From Alkalihalophilus pseudofirmus OF4 (lineage in GTDB: Bacteria > Bacillota > Bacilli > Bacillales > Bacillaceae_D): a stretch of DNA of 64,000 bases. The stretch's first letter is position 1; the number at the start of each line of letters is the position of its first letter. The notes below the pieces were generated by a model. The model ran no database searches. It had not been told where the DNA came from and saw only the letters and a list, made by a program, of their open reading frames with translations. Below are positions 34,105 to 43,686 of the stretch, one piece after another. The translations under genes were made by a program, and so were the position numbers. The DNA is taken from contig NC_013793.1 of assembly GCF_000005825.2 (NCBI RefSeq), positions 41,030 through 105,029 on the forward strand, written 5' to 3'.

Positions 34105-34399
34105 TGGTAGAAGATAGGAAATATGTATGGTTGAGGAAGGAATTGTTGGTATGATATGGTAACCGGAAGGAAGATAGATTAAAGAGAATTTAAAGGTAGG
34201 AGGGGAGGAGGGAGTAAAAATGGAATAGAACCTAAAGATGTTAAGAGAAAGGTGATGATCTTTAGTGAGAAAAGAATAGCAACTAAAAGAGTACTAAAAT
34301 AAGAGAAAGAATATACGGGTGAAGTAGGGTGTCTACTAAATAATGAGGAGATGATTATAGGAGGAGTTTATAATTAATAGATTATTAGGAGATAAACAG
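34105..34399. other. Purine-rich leader of conjugation operon
   Basis: The plus strand here is almost all A and G, with runs such as AGGTAGGAGGGGAGGAGGG. No gene is supported. The ribosome site GGAGATAAACAG for the next gene closes it. The strand bias may reflect a single-stranded or RNA-DNA hybrid function next to the candidate oriT. Confidence 0.5.
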
Positions 34400-35080
34400 G
34401 TGAAGATTCTAAAAGCTATTGATCGTTTTGGAATCGTGAGTTCATCGCAGTTGAGTGAGTATTTGGAAGGTCACCTTAGTCACGTCACGATTTATAATTC
34501 AAGGCCTAAGTTGTTAAAGTTAGGCTTCATTGCAGAAGAAAAAATTGGTCGTACGCTTGTACTTTATATACGTCCTTCAGGCATTGAGTATATAGGAAGT
34601 CAATTGACTGCTTTTACCAAAATTAGTTACAGTAAATTGAACCACCAGTTGATCATGAATGAATGTTTGCTAGCGATGAAACGATTATCTGAAAAGCGAA
34701 CGAAGCCCTTTGAGTTTATTACGGAACGAGAATTAAGGAGTCTATATATCGAGCAGCACTTTAGTCAGTCGGATCGTCGCAATACCACGAAATTAAAAAA
34801 GCTTCATGATCAAATACCCGATTTTGTTGTGATAGAAAATCACCAAAGAATTGCGCACGAAGTAGAATTGACCCAAAAATCAAGGACGCGTTATGTGAAG
34901 AAATTCAACATGTATACCAATGAACTATTAAAGGGTCGCTATGCTAAGGTCCGTTATTTATGTGATACAGAACAAATTAAGAATGTCGTTACCGAAGTAG
35001 CCTCAGGAGAACAGTTTCGGAATGATGCCCTACAACTAGAGTTGATTGAAAGGCTGATGCGATTTGCAAAAAAAGAATGA
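34400..35080 (+). CDS. Replication-relaxation (Replic_Relax) protein
   Basis: A 226-residue protein with a GTG start. The N-terminal winged helix (ILKAIDRFGIVSSSQLSEYL, then YNSRPKLLKLGFI) is followed by a C-terminal domain with IPDFVVIENHQRIAHEVELT and a Lys two residues on. This D-x(n)-ExE-x-x-K arrangement is like PD-(D/E)XK nucleases. It is a good fit to the Replic_Relax family, which stands first in conjugation operons of Gram-positive elements. It could process the origin of transfer. Its end overlaps the coupling-protein gene. The nuclease assignment is inferred. Confidence 0.7.
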   Translation: MKILKAIDRFGIVSSSQLSEYLEGHLSHVTIYNSRPKLLKLGFIAEEKIGRTLVLYIRPSGIEYIGSQLTAFTKISYSKLNHQLIMNECLLAMKRLSEKRTKPFEFITERELRSLYIEQHFSQSDRRNTTKLKKLHDQIPDFVVIENHQRIAHEVELTQKSRTRYVKKFNMYTNELLKGRYAKVRYLCDTEQIKNVVTEVASGEQFRNDALQLELIERLMRFAKKE

Positions 35081-36992
35081 AAAAGACGTTGGTAAAGAGT
35101 TAGGGATTGGTATCACTCTTTTAGTATCAGTGCTTTTCATTTTTCCCTTGTTGGTTTTTTCTATCCCTTTGTATCTCTTAGCTAGAGCGATAAAGCAGCC
35201 AAACATCCATTTGGGTTTAGCTGTCGTTGGGATAGGTTTAGTTGTTTTAGGATTTATGAACCAACCAAGTGCTTATCTTGGCTTATATAGTCTGCTGCCG
35301 TTGGACATGTCATGGTTAGCAGAATTATCTGGTTCTCCATTAGAGTTGTCAAGAGCATCTTATATCATGTATATCAGTGGAGGGCTTGCTGTCTCCTATG
35401 GGCTGTACATCTATAGTGATATCTACCGTAAGAAGAAGCTAGGTTCTAAAGAAGATGATCGGGATCGGTTTAAGGAATCGATTGTCTATCATAAGGTAAG
35501 AAAGAATCGACATAAGCTTAATGCGAAAGCTCAAGAAAAATGGAGAAAAGATGGGAAGTTTGATGAAGTGTTATTAGGTATTACAGAGAGAGGAAAACCT
35601 TATCATTTAACGTTTTCCGAGATTAATCAACACCACTTTGTTGTTGCGACAACAGGTGGAGGTAAAACCATCTATCTACTAAATTATGTTGAATATGCGT
35701 TAGCAAAGAATTACCCGATGATTTTTATTGATGGAAAAGGATCATTAGAAACCATCGAAGAAGTAAAAACTGTTTGTGATGCGTATGGGAAACCACTTAA
35801 CGTATTTAGCGATCAAGAATCCCTCACGTATAACCCCCTTAAATACGGAAATGCCACTGTAATTACCGATAAGTTAAGAGAATTAGTCGAAACCGAAAGT
35901 AAATATTATAGTGAAATTTCTACCTCCTTAGTTCAAGCAATTATCCAATTTATTGACGAATATGAATTTAAACGAGACCTCCAAACCTTTGCCTATTACC
36001 TTGAACCAAAAAATATCCAACAAATTTTAACCAATGATGTTATTGAGGTGGAAGTAGAAACAAAAAGTAAAGCAGGGTCTGATGAGCCACATGAATTTGG
36101 TAGTTTTTTAGAGGATTTAGACGGTGATGATTTTACAGAAGAATCACCTAAAGGGAAAGAGCAAGCCAAAAAGGTGGTAACAGAGCTTAGTGAACGTTCC
36201 AAGAAACATTATGAAAAGATTTTTGGACGATATAAGACCTCCGTTGAAGGAGAAATGTATTTGTTTGAAAATGCAGCGTCTGTCCGAACACAAATCCATT
36301 TACTGCTGGATAGTGAACTAGGTCATTTATTTGAGGAAAAAGAAGATGGATTGGATCTCCTGTCTTTAAGTGATCACAAAGATGCGCTCTTTGTATCCTT
36401 TGATGGGACGATTTACGACTCTTATATCAAGAAGATTGCTCGTTTTCTGATCCTTGATTTGAATTACTTGGTATCCTACCGAAACCGTACAAAACAAAAA
36501 GATCAACCCTTGCTCGCCATCTATGATGAATTTAGTGTATATGCGAACGATAAGATCGTGGATACCGTTAACAAATCAAGGTCGGCAGGGTTCCATTGTT
36601 GTATTGCGACACAACTTGTGGCTGATTTAGATGATGTGAGTCCAACTTTAGCAAGGCGGGTAATCGGAAACACCAATACCTTTGCGATTGGTCATACCAA
36701 CCTTCCGGATGAAATTGAGACATGGGCCAACGTATTGGGCACATTTAAAGATAATGATATGACGATTACAACGGAAGGAAAGGGACCAATTAACCGAACG
36801 GAAATGATGAGGGATGCGGGTACGGTCCGTAAAGTCAACAAATACAAGATCAGTCCCGATGAAATCCGTGATTTACGTTCAGGCCAGTTCTTAATCACAC
36901 GAAAAGCCGCAAAAGAGGGAAAAGTAGAACCGGAAATTGTGTATGTTCGTCATCCGTTGGTGGGACTAGATAAGGACGGTGATAAGAAGTGA
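35064..36992 (+). CDS. Conjugative coupling ATPase (VirD4/TcpA-like)
   Basis: A 642-residue protein with a TTG start that overlaps the previous gene. Three membrane helices (about 10-38, 45-62, 95-115) precede an AAA+ motor with Walker A in VVATTGGGKTIYLLNY (about 195) and Walker B in LLAIYDEFSVYA (about 483). RSAGFHCCIATQLVADL and the late arginine region fit the FtsK/TraG class. It brings the processed DNA to the secretion channel and drives transfer. The next gene starts within its stop codon (GTGA overlap). Confidence 0.88.
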   Translation: MQKKNEKDVGKELGIGITLLVSVLFIFPLLVFSIPLYLLARAIKQPNIHLGLAVVGIGLVVLGFMNQPSAYLGLYSLLPLDMSWLAELSGSPLELSRASYIMYISGGLAVSYGLYIYSDIYRKKKLGSKEDDRDRFKESIVYHKVRKNRHKLNAKAQEKWRKDGKFDEVLLGITERGKPYHLTFSEINQHHFVVATTGGGKTIYLLNYVEYALAKNYPMIFIDGKGSLETIEEVKTVCDAYGKPLNVFSDQESLTYNPLKYGNATVITDKLRELVETESKYYSEISTSLVQAIIQFIDEYEFKRDLQTFAYYLEPKNIQQILTNDVIEVEVETKSKAGSDEPHEFGSFLEDLDGDDFTEESPKGKEQAKKVVTELSERSKKHYEKIFGRYKTSVEGEMYLFENAASVRTQIHLLLDSELGHLFEEKEDGLDLLSLSDHKDALFVSFDGTIYDSYIKKIARFLILDLNYLVSYRNRTKQKDQPLLAIYDEFSVYANDKIVDTVNKSRSAGFHCCIATQLVADLDDVSPTLARRVIGNTNTFAIGHTNLPDEIETWANVLGTFKDNDMTITTEGKGPINRTEMMRDAGTVRKVNKYKISPDEIRDLRSGQFLITRKAAKEGKVEPEIVYVRHPLVGLDKDGDKK

Positions 36993-38044
36993 AGAAGTTA
37001 CTGAAAGCGATGAAAGAAAAGAAGACAAGTTATAAGGGTGTATCAAAAACAAGTACCCCTCCATCACAGCGAAAAGTGGCCTTTTCTAAAACGAAAACAA
37101 GAAAAGTCGCTAGTTATGCCGTGTTTGGGGTCATGATGGTCTCGTTACTGTTTAATGTGATCCATTTTAGTAAATTGCAATCGATTCGAAATACGGTTCA
37201 AGCATCCTATGAAGAGATGGAACAACAGGTAAGCAACGTTCAAACAGAAGACATATTGGAATCGCCCCTGCTAAATGTCTATACAAGAGATTTTGTCAGT
37301 GAGTATATAAACATTTCTGCTGATGAAGAAGAAAGAGAGCAGCGATTAGATGAGCTGGAACGTTATTTTGTTAGTGGCTTTGATGTTTCTAGTTTAGAAG
37401 ATACATCAGAGTTTGCAGGTTCACGAAACGTTACATCTATCAGACTACTAGACATTAAACGAGCAGGGCAAAACGAAGCCAATGTACATTATTTAGTTGC
37501 GTATGATATCAAGGAAACCGAAGAAGTGGAAAAAGAGGTCACGAAAGAAGAAGGAGAAGGCGAGGACAAAAAAGAGGTCACAGAAACCGTCATGGAAGAG
37601 GAAGAACGTGTGACGAGCCATGATATTGAAATGGTGATTCCTCTCACAACAGATGGTGAAGGGTTTGCCATTACGGGTTATCCGAGTCTGGCCAACAGTC
37701 ACATGAAGTCCACGATTCAGTATGAACCATCCGCATTAGAAGGTGCGGATACGACTTCTCAAGAGCGTGAAGTATTAGGTGATTTTTTGACTGAATTTTT
37801 CACCTCTTATGGCATTTCTGACGAAACCTTAGCGTTTATGGCAAATGTGGATCGAGGACTATCTCATAAAGTCTATCAAGAACACCAAATCATGGAGTCT
37901 GTAAAAGACAGTGATAATGGAGAGTTTGTGGTTCGAGTAAACGTGACCTATAGAGACCAAGAGACCTCTATAGCAGCTATTCATAGCTTCCACATGTCGA
38001 TTAGTGAAGAAAACGGACGATTTTTTGTTCAATCGATTCAATAA
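36989..38044 (+). CDS. TcpC-like conjugation protein (VirB8 fold)
   Basis: A 351-residue protein with a GTG start. A basic cytoplasmic start is followed by one membrane helix (VASYAVFGVMMVSLLFNVI, about 45-65). Two extracellular NTF2-like domains follow: FVSEYINISADEEEREQRLD starts the first and REVLGDFLTEFFTSYGISDE the second. This two-domain layout is that of TcpC/Orf13, the VirB8 equivalents of Gram-positive conjugation channels. A highly acidic Glu/Lys insertion (about 172-205) is unusual. It lies second in the channel operon. Confidence 0.85.
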   Translation: MKKLLKAMKEKKTSYKGVSKTSTPPSQRKVAFSKTKTRKVASYAVFGVMMVSLLFNVIHFSKLQSIRNTVQASYEEMEQQVSNVQTEDILESPLLNVYTRDFVSEYINISADEEEREQRLDELERYFVSGFDVSSLEDTSEFAGSRNVTSIRLLDIKRAGQNEANVHYLVAYDIKETEEVEKEVTKEEGEGEDKKEVTETVMEEEERVTSHDIEMVIPLTTDGEGFAITGYPSLANSHMKSTIQYEPSALEGADTTSQEREVLGDFLTEFFTSYGISDETLAFMANVDRGLSHKVYQEHQIMESVKDSDNGEFVVRVNVTYRDQETSIAAIHSFHMSISEENGRFFVQSIQ

Positions 38045-38060
38045 AAAAGGAGTGTTACAA

Positions 38061-38282
38061 ATGAATTTTAATTTTCAAGATGTCACTCAGAATTTAATCT
38101 CTCAAATTGGATTTATTGTCCTGTTGATCATGGTGATCCGCGCTTTAATTTCCTATACAAGAGAAGATTGGGGACAATTTTTCTCAGGATTAGTGTTAGG
38201 GCTGTTTTGCTTAATTGTAGTCTTCTTCGGCCCGCAGCTAGAGCAATTGGCAAGAGCGATGGGCAACACAATTTTTAGTTGA
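38061..38282 (+). CDS. Small TcpD-like membrane protein
   Basis: A 73-residue protein from the ATG at 38061, eight bases after AAAGGAG. Two membrane helices are visible (IGFIVLLIMVIRALI and FFSGLVLGLFCLIVVFFG), joined by a loop with YTREDWGQ. The place between the TcpC-like and TcpE-like genes and the size match TcpD, a small channel component of pCW3-type systems. Confidence 0.75.
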   Translation: MNFNFQDVTQNLISQIGFIVLLIMVIRALISYTREDWGQFFSGLVLGLFCLIVVFFGPQLEQLARAMGNTIFS

Positions 38283-38317
38283 TTGGTGGGGTTTTCCCAC
38301 AAATTGGGGGTGTTGAA

Positions 38318-38728
38318 ATGAAAGGTGAAAATTTCACTAAAGAATATAAGTATCCCATTAAAATTTATCGAATCGGTCAGATTGAATTTGCCAACGGTTT
38401 GGAAGTTAGGAAGATGATCGTTGCAGGTGTTGTGATTTTCATGATGGTGTTGATGTTTTTTATCTTTGGAGCTTCTTCTCATGCAGGCGCCATTCAATTT
38501 CTTTTAGGGAACTGGTTAATTATCTTGGTTTGTGTTCCAGCTGTTATTACCTTTGTCGTCTTCAGTATGAAATATGATCATAAGCCAGTCATTCCATTTA
38601 TGAAAGATCGGTTGAGGTTTTATAAGATGAAAAACAAAGCCTACGAACATTTTGATGAAGTGCCACTGGATCAATACGAGGTCGATTTAACATTCGAACC
38701 ATTGGAACGAGTCAAGAAGGAGGGGTAA
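38318..38728 (+). CDS. TcpE-like conjugation membrane protein
   Basis: A 136-residue protein starting MKGENFTKEYKYPIKIYRIG. I use ATG 38318, with GGGGGTG before it; the longer frame from 38279 runs through this site. Two hydrophobic helices (MIVAGVVIFMMVLMFFIFGA and LLGNWLIILVCVPAVITFVV) and a basic cytoplasmic end FMKDRLRFYKMKNKAYEHFD match the TcpE family. It probably anchors the VirB4-like ATPase at the membrane. The ATPase gene follows after three bases. Confidence 0.82.
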   Translation: MKGENFTKEYKYPIKIYRIGQIEFANGLEVRKMIVAGVVIFMMVLMFFIFGASSHAGAIQFLLGNWLIILVCVPAVITFVVFSMKYDHKPVIPFMKDRLRFYKMKNKAYEHFDEVPLDQYEVDLTFEPLERVKKEG

Positions 38729-38731
38729 TTC

Positions 38732-41188
38732 ATGGCAGCTGCAAAGAAGCGAGTGGATCAATTAGAGTTTCCCATTGCTTTTCGCCATAAGAATATGGCG
38801 TTTAACAAAAGCAAACAGGTATGGGCATTCTACCGAATGAAAAGTGAATCCCTACGCTTAAATAGTGACAGTGAGTATACGCAATACATTCGCAACATGA
38901 TTGATTTTTTATCGAATGATGAGTACCAGTACCATCTATCCATTATTCCAAGGCGCTTTGATTTTGAAAAGTTTACGGAAGTCGTCAAGAAAGACATTGT
39001 ATCAGGGGAATTTGCTGATATTGGTGAACGATACTTTACCAGAGCCTCAGAGATTCTAAGGGATGAAGTCTTTTTACATGAGTATGATGTGTATGTTTCA
39101 GTCCAAATTAATAAGTCCGATCAAGTGGTTGCGACAGACGTGAATGATTTATTCAAGAAGTTCATGAAACGCTTGAGAGAAGATGTGTCAAAGGTGATGA
39201 ACGCTGATGTCCATGTGGAAGATGATGTTGAACTCTATGAGAAACAAGAGCAATCGTTTGTCGATCGGGTGTCTTATGCAAAAGAGATCGAGCGAGTAGA
39301 AGGAGAAGAGTTAGATCGCTTGATTTATTATATGTTTCACCGAACAAGTGATGGGTTTGAGATCCCTGACGGAGAGTACAATTTGACCGAAGGGATTATC
39401 CGTAACACTCATAGTTATATGACCGTTGATCATGGCAAGTATACGGAATATCTTTGCTTCTTACCATTTAAAGAAATGCCTGTTAGTTTAGAAGGGTTTC
39501 GCTTCATTCAAAGCATTTATGAACAACTAGATTTCCCACTGGAAATGCAAATTCGCTATGACTTTAAGCAAAATGACCAAAACATTCGAGAAGTAAGAAA
39601 GCTTAAAAGACGATTCAAGAACTTTGATGAAGAAATAGCCGCTACTCGTACAGCTGATGAAGATGTGGTGGTTGAATTAGCTTCAGAGCGTTTAGATCAG
39701 TTACTAGATGATGTAAAAGACAATAGCCGTAAAATCTTATTTATGACGTTTACGTTGGTTGTATCGGATCGTTCAAAAGAAGGGATGGAATCAAAAGTTG
39801 AATCCCTTCAAAACATCTTTAAAAATACAGGGTTTAAACTGGTCCGACCTGCGGTCGATCAACTCACCTTATTTACTCAATCCATGCCAGCATCTGATGT
39901 GACGTATCGTTATTTTGAACAAGTGGTAGATGAAACGTATTTAGCTCAGTCGGGCATGGACTTAACGAATCGGATTGGGAATCGCTATGGCATGTACTTA
40001 GGAAAAGTCATAACGAATCGTCGATTATCGAATGTACAACAGTCAAGAGAGATCAATAACAACATTGTAATTTTCAACCCATTGTTGACGAAGAAAGCGA
40101 TAAAAGGTGCAGCTCATACAAACGGAAATATTTTAATCACGGGACCACCGGGAAGCGGTAAGTCCATGTTAGTTAAGAATTTCTTTACCTGGTCCACCTT
40201 TTTTGGCTCTAAGGTATTGTATATTGATCCGAAAAACGAGTTTCAGCGTTATTATAAGCAGTCTCTAAAAAAGAACGGTCATATCGACGAATTTAGAGAA
40301 CTGTATGAACGTATTAACTTCATTCATTTATCCGAGGAAAAGGAGTTCCATGGAGCACTAGACCCTTTGGTGTTCTTAGAAGGAGATAAAGCGATTCAAA
40401 CCGCTGTGATGATCTTTAATACCTTAGCTGGAAGCATTAGCGGTCGTGATGAAAGTGTCTCCATCTTTGACGCAGTGATTGAAGAAGTGAACGAAGAAAA
40501 AAAGCCGACGATGTCAGGAGCCTTAAAGCGATTAACAGAAAGTAGTCCTACGTTGGCCAAGGATATCAGTCGTTATCGATATGGCTTAGGGCGAATGCTC
40601 TTTGGTGATAAGACGAGTACAGGGTTGAACTTTACACAGCAAGTGAATGTCCTAGGAATGCAAGGTTTAAGCTTACCTGAAACGGAAGATATGACTGATG
40701 AACAACGAATTGGGCTTTGTTTGATGATGTCGATCTCGAAGTATGTTAACACTTTTAGTCGTACACCAGAAGAAGAAGCCATGATTATTTTTGATGAAGC
40801 ATGGACGCTGACAAAATCGAAACATGGTGAATCCTTAATCAATGAAATGTTGCGTACTGGGCGATCATTAAGAACCGATATTGTCCTTGTGACCCAAGCT
40901 TACAATGATGTAAATACCGAAGAAATTAAGGAACAAATCGGTGTGAAATTCGCATTTAGACCCAAATCAGATGATGCGATCCTTCCCATCTTACGATTCT
41001 TTGATTTAGAAGAAAACCAACAAAATATCAATGTGGTGAATCATTTAAAGTCGGGGATGTGCTTATTCCAAGACTATCTAGGACGTACTCAAGCGATTGC
41101 CCATGATGTGCTGTTTGAAGAATGGTTCGAAGCCTTTAAGACAACCGATAAAGAGTCCGAAGCGGTACAACTAGAAGAGGCTCGATAA
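38732..41188 (+). CDS. VirB4/ConE-type conjugation ATPase
   Basis: An 818-residue ATPase; AAGGAGGGG precedes the ATG. The N-terminal 450 residues are a VirB4-type domain. The C-terminal motor has Walker A ITGPPGSGKSMLVKNFF (about 470), Walker B EAMIIFDEAWTLTKS (about 683), LRTDIVLVTQAYNDVNTEEI and a late FRPKSDD motif. It powers assembly of the channel and substrate passage. It is uninterrupted and of normal length, the best marker that the transfer system was functional. Confidence 0.92.
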   Translation: MAAAKKRVDQLEFPIAFRHKNMAFNKSKQVWAFYRMKSESLRLNSDSEYTQYIRNMIDFLSNDEYQYHLSIIPRRFDFEKFTEVVKKDIVSGEFADIGERYFTRASEILRDEVFLHEYDVYVSVQINKSDQVVATDVNDLFKKFMKRLREDVSKVMNADVHVEDDVELYEKQEQSFVDRVSYAKEIERVEGEELDRLIYYMFHRTSDGFEIPDGEYNLTEGIIRNTHSYMTVDHGKYTEYLCFLPFKEMPVSLEGFRFIQSIYEQLDFPLEMQIRYDFKQNDQNIREVRKLKRRFKNFDEEIAATRTADEDVVVELASERLDQLLDDVKDNSRKILFMTFTLVVSDRSKEGMESKVESLQNIFKNTGFKLVRPAVDQLTLFTQSMPASDVTYRYFEQVVDETYLAQSGMDLTNRIGNRYGMYLGKVITNRRLSNVQQSREINNNIVIFNPLLTKKAIKGAAHTNGNILITGPPGSGKSMLVKNFFTWSTFFGSKVLYIDPKNEFQRYYKQSLKKNGHIDEFRELYERINFIHLSEEKEFHGALDPLVFLEGDKAIQTAVMIFNTLAGSISGRDESVSIFDAVIEEVNEEKKPTMSGALKRLTESSPTLAKDISRYRYGLGRMLFGDKTSTGLNFTQQVNVLGMQGLSLPETEDMTDEQRIGLCLMMSISKYVNTFSRTPEEEAMIIFDEAWTLTKSKHGESLINEMLRTGRSLRTDIVLVTQAYNDVNTEEIKEQIGVKFAFRPKSDDAILPILRFFDLEENQQNINVVNHLKSGMCLFQDYLGRTQAIAHDVLFEEWFEAFKTTDKESEAVQLEEAR

Positions 41189-41204
41189 AACAGGAGGAAA
41201 CAAA

Positions 41205-41567
41205 ATGAAACGATTACTAACGACTCTATTATTGGCTGGTGTGGTTTTAACAGGTTGTGGCGGAAATCCGCTTGGACTAGATGAAGAAAGGCTTCAAGAA
41301 GGTGTAGTTGAAAGAGCTATGACTTACGCAGATGTCAAAGAAGGGGATTACATTGAACAAGATATAGAACTTGTTAAGGTATGTGCTGCTGTTCCAAGAG
41401 GTAAACAAGAGTATGGTCACCAAGGTGATTATGTAGTCTTCTGGCAAACTAAAGATACTGAAGTACAAGACCACAACCATTTTAATGAGAGTGATTATAT
41501 TGTGGAATTTGGAGCAAATTCTTATGAGGAATTTGAAGAAATTGGTTGCCATAATTTCAAAGAATAA
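41205..41567 (+). CDS. Small lipoprotein in conjugation operon
   Basis: A 120-residue lipoprotein. The signal (MKRLLTTLLLAGVVLTGCGG) contains the lipobox VLTGC. The mature part has four Tyr/Glu-rich strands and two further cysteines (VKVCAAV and EEIGCHNF) that may form a disulfide outside the cell. It lies between the ATPase and the VirB6-like gene, so a role at the channel or in surface exclusion is plausible. AGGAGG lies before the ATG. Confidence 0.72.
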   Translation: MKRLLTTLLLAGVVLTGCGGNPLGLDEERLQEGVVERAMTYADVKEGDYIEQDIELVKVCAAVPRGKQEYGHQGDYVVFWQTKDTEVQDHNHFNESDYIVEFGANSYEEFEEIGCHNFKE

Positions 41568-41579
41568 AAGAGGGATTCT

Positions 41580-43673
41580 ATGAAAAAAAGTGCAGGCTTT
41601 CTAGTATTGATGATTGCTTTGATGTTTATTTCTCCTTCTTCTGCTTTTGCACAAGACATAGGAGAGGACAGGGAATCTCAACAATATGATGAATCCGCTT
41701 ATGAATTAATGAGCTATTCCGATTCTAGTTGGTATGAGCTTGGCGAAAATACCACCAACTCGATTGCTTCTTCGATCAAAGAGTTTATGTGGATGGTCAA
41801 TTTGATTACCGCAAATGTGGTTATGATGATTGTCTATCAGATGTTTAGCTTAGATATTGTAGAAGTCACTATTCATGCAGTGAATAGTATTGCTTCCACC
41901 ATTGCGAATGGACTCCTTACGACATTTGGTGCTTTCGCTTTAGCGATCTTTTCCATTGGGATCATTGTAAAAGCGTACATTCAACAAAACTGGCAAGCGT
42001 TTATTAAGTTAGTAAGCTTAGTAGTCATTAGTCTAGCTTTATTATCTTCCATTGCGTCAGAGGGATTTGATTACATCAGTTTTACTCATGGCTTATCGGT
42101 TGAACTAGAGAACATGGTGATGAATGTCAATCCTTCTTTAACTGGCGACAATGATTTTGATCCAACCGACATGAACAGTACCGCAGTAGCGTTAGAGAAT
42201 AAAGTATTTGACGCCTTGGTTTATAAGCCTTATCTGCTTCTTCAATATGGAACCACAGAGGAATCAGCTATTCTTGCAGAAGACTCTGAGCGGATCACCG
42301 CTTACTTAGAAGCTGATCCGAGAACTGAAGAAGGGGTAAAGGAACGACAGCAAATAGCAGAGGAAGAATACAAAACATATAACAACTACAACATTTTTGC
42401 GGGGAATGGATTTAAGCAAACTGGTTATATCCTCGTTATGTTTTTATCTACAGTAGTGCAAGGGGTTGTTTATTTCTTTATTGCTTTGCTACGAATCATG
42501 TTGCAGTTTGGTTTTGTGGTGATGCTGTTACTTGCCCCGTTTGCCATCTTTCTATCCATCTTCCCATCCTTTGAAACCGTTATTGGGAAGTATGCTCGAA
42601 CACTTGGTTTATTGATCGTATTCAAAGCAGTGGTGATGTTTTTCATCTTAGTGGCAGTTAGCTTTATTTCATTAGGGTATGACATGACCAACACAACGGA
42701 CGATCTTTACTATCGCATCTTCATGCAGATTATCATGAGTGTGGCAACGATCTTCTTATACACGAAACGTCAAGCTGTCATGAACATGATTGAAGGAGCA
42801 AGTCTAAGTGTAGATGATATGGGTGGTGGAGCTTTACCACGAGTAAGAAAAAGTCATGCAGGTGGTGGAGGATTCCAAAGCTTGCGGAGAAAGATGCCAG
42901 GAATGAATAAAGGAAGTAGGATGAAAGACAAAGTGAAAGGTGGCGTTAAAGCTTCCACGCACTCGATCAAGAAAGCTGGAACCAATTTAGGGGAGAAATC
43001 AAAGAATGTCGCCTCTTTAAGTAAACGAAGGTTACAAGCTACAGGTGAAAATATGAAACAAGCATCCGCTCGATTTGCTGAGCATCAACGCGGGGAATCA
43101 AACGAGCAAAACGTATATGAGGGCAACACAGGAGAGAGAGCAGCTATGCGTGAAGTGGCTGCAACATCTGAGGGTGGCAGTCGTTTTAGCCAAGCAAGGC
43201 AATCTGTTGTGAATCGCCTTAACGGAGAAGAATCTTCAGATTCTAAAGGTGGTACTTCAGTACCGAATCCAAGACAGGTTACAGAAAATCAACGAGTTGG
43301 GCAAACGTCAAATCAAGTGATCCAAAATGGTTCTCAACTAAGTTCTAAGCGGAAAATTCCTAAGCCGAGTAAAGAAGTAAATCAACATAAACCGAAGCAA
43401 CAAACAACTTCTCAAAGTCCAGCAAGAAAAACTCCTAAGAAAGAGAATAATGTATCAACTCAAATGGAGAAACAAGGAAAACTAACTCAAAAATCCAACC
43501 AAACCTATAAGCAAACTAATAATTCAAGTGCAAGAACAAAAACTCAACCGAAGCGTGAGGTTCAGCAACCAAAAGAAGAACCACAACTAAGAGCACCTAC
43601 TCAAAAATTGTCTAAAAGAGAACAGGAAGGACGACTAGGGAAAGTTTCACGCTTAAATCGAGAGGTTGATTAA
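41580..43673 (+). CDS. VirB6/TrbL-like conjugation membrane protein
   Basis: A 697-residue protein. A signal peptide (AFAQD cleavage) and an acidic extracellular start are followed by five or six membrane helices between residues 75 and 410 (VNLITANVVMMIVYQMF, LLTTFGAFALAIFSIGIIV, FKAVVMFFILVAVSFISLGY). A very basic, Gln/Ser/Lys-rich cytoplasmic tail of about 280 residues follows. This is the plan of TcpH/EF1877/VirB6 channel subunits. The tail is likely disordered and could bind DNA or the ATPases. Confidence 0.85.
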   Translation: MKKSAGFLVLMIALMFISPSSAFAQDIGEDRESQQYDESAYELMSYSDSSWYELGENTTNSIASSIKEFMWMVNLITANVVMMIVYQMFSLDIVEVTIHAVNSIASTIANGLLTTFGAFALAIFSIGIIVKAYIQQNWQAFIKLVSLVVISLALLSSIASEGFDYISFTHGLSVELENMVMNVNPSLTGDNDFDPTDMNSTAVALENKVFDALVYKPYLLLQYGTTEESAILAEDSERITAYLEADPRTEEGVKERQQIAEEEYKTYNNYNIFAGNGFKQTGYILVMFLSTVVQGVVYFFIALLRIMLQFGFVVMLLLAPFAIFLSIFPSFETVIGKYARTLGLLIVFKAVVMFFILVAVSFISLGYDMTNTTDDLYYRIFMQIIMSVATIFLYTKRQAVMNMIEGASLSVDDMGGGALPRVRKSHAGGGGFQSLRRKMPGMNKGSRMKDKVKGGVKASTHSIKKAGTNLGEKSKNVASLSKRRLQATGENMKQASARFAEHQRGESNEQNVYEGNTGERAAMREVAATSEGGSRFSQARQSVVNRLNGEESSDSKGGTSVPNPRQVTENQRVGQTSNQVIQNGSQLSSKRKIPKPSKEVNQHKPKQQTTSQSPARKTPKKENNVSTQMEKQGKLTQKSNQTYKQTNNSSARTKTQPKREVQQPKEEPQLRAPTQKLSKREQEGRLGKVSRLNREVD

Positions 43674-43686
43674 GGGGTGAAGTGAT

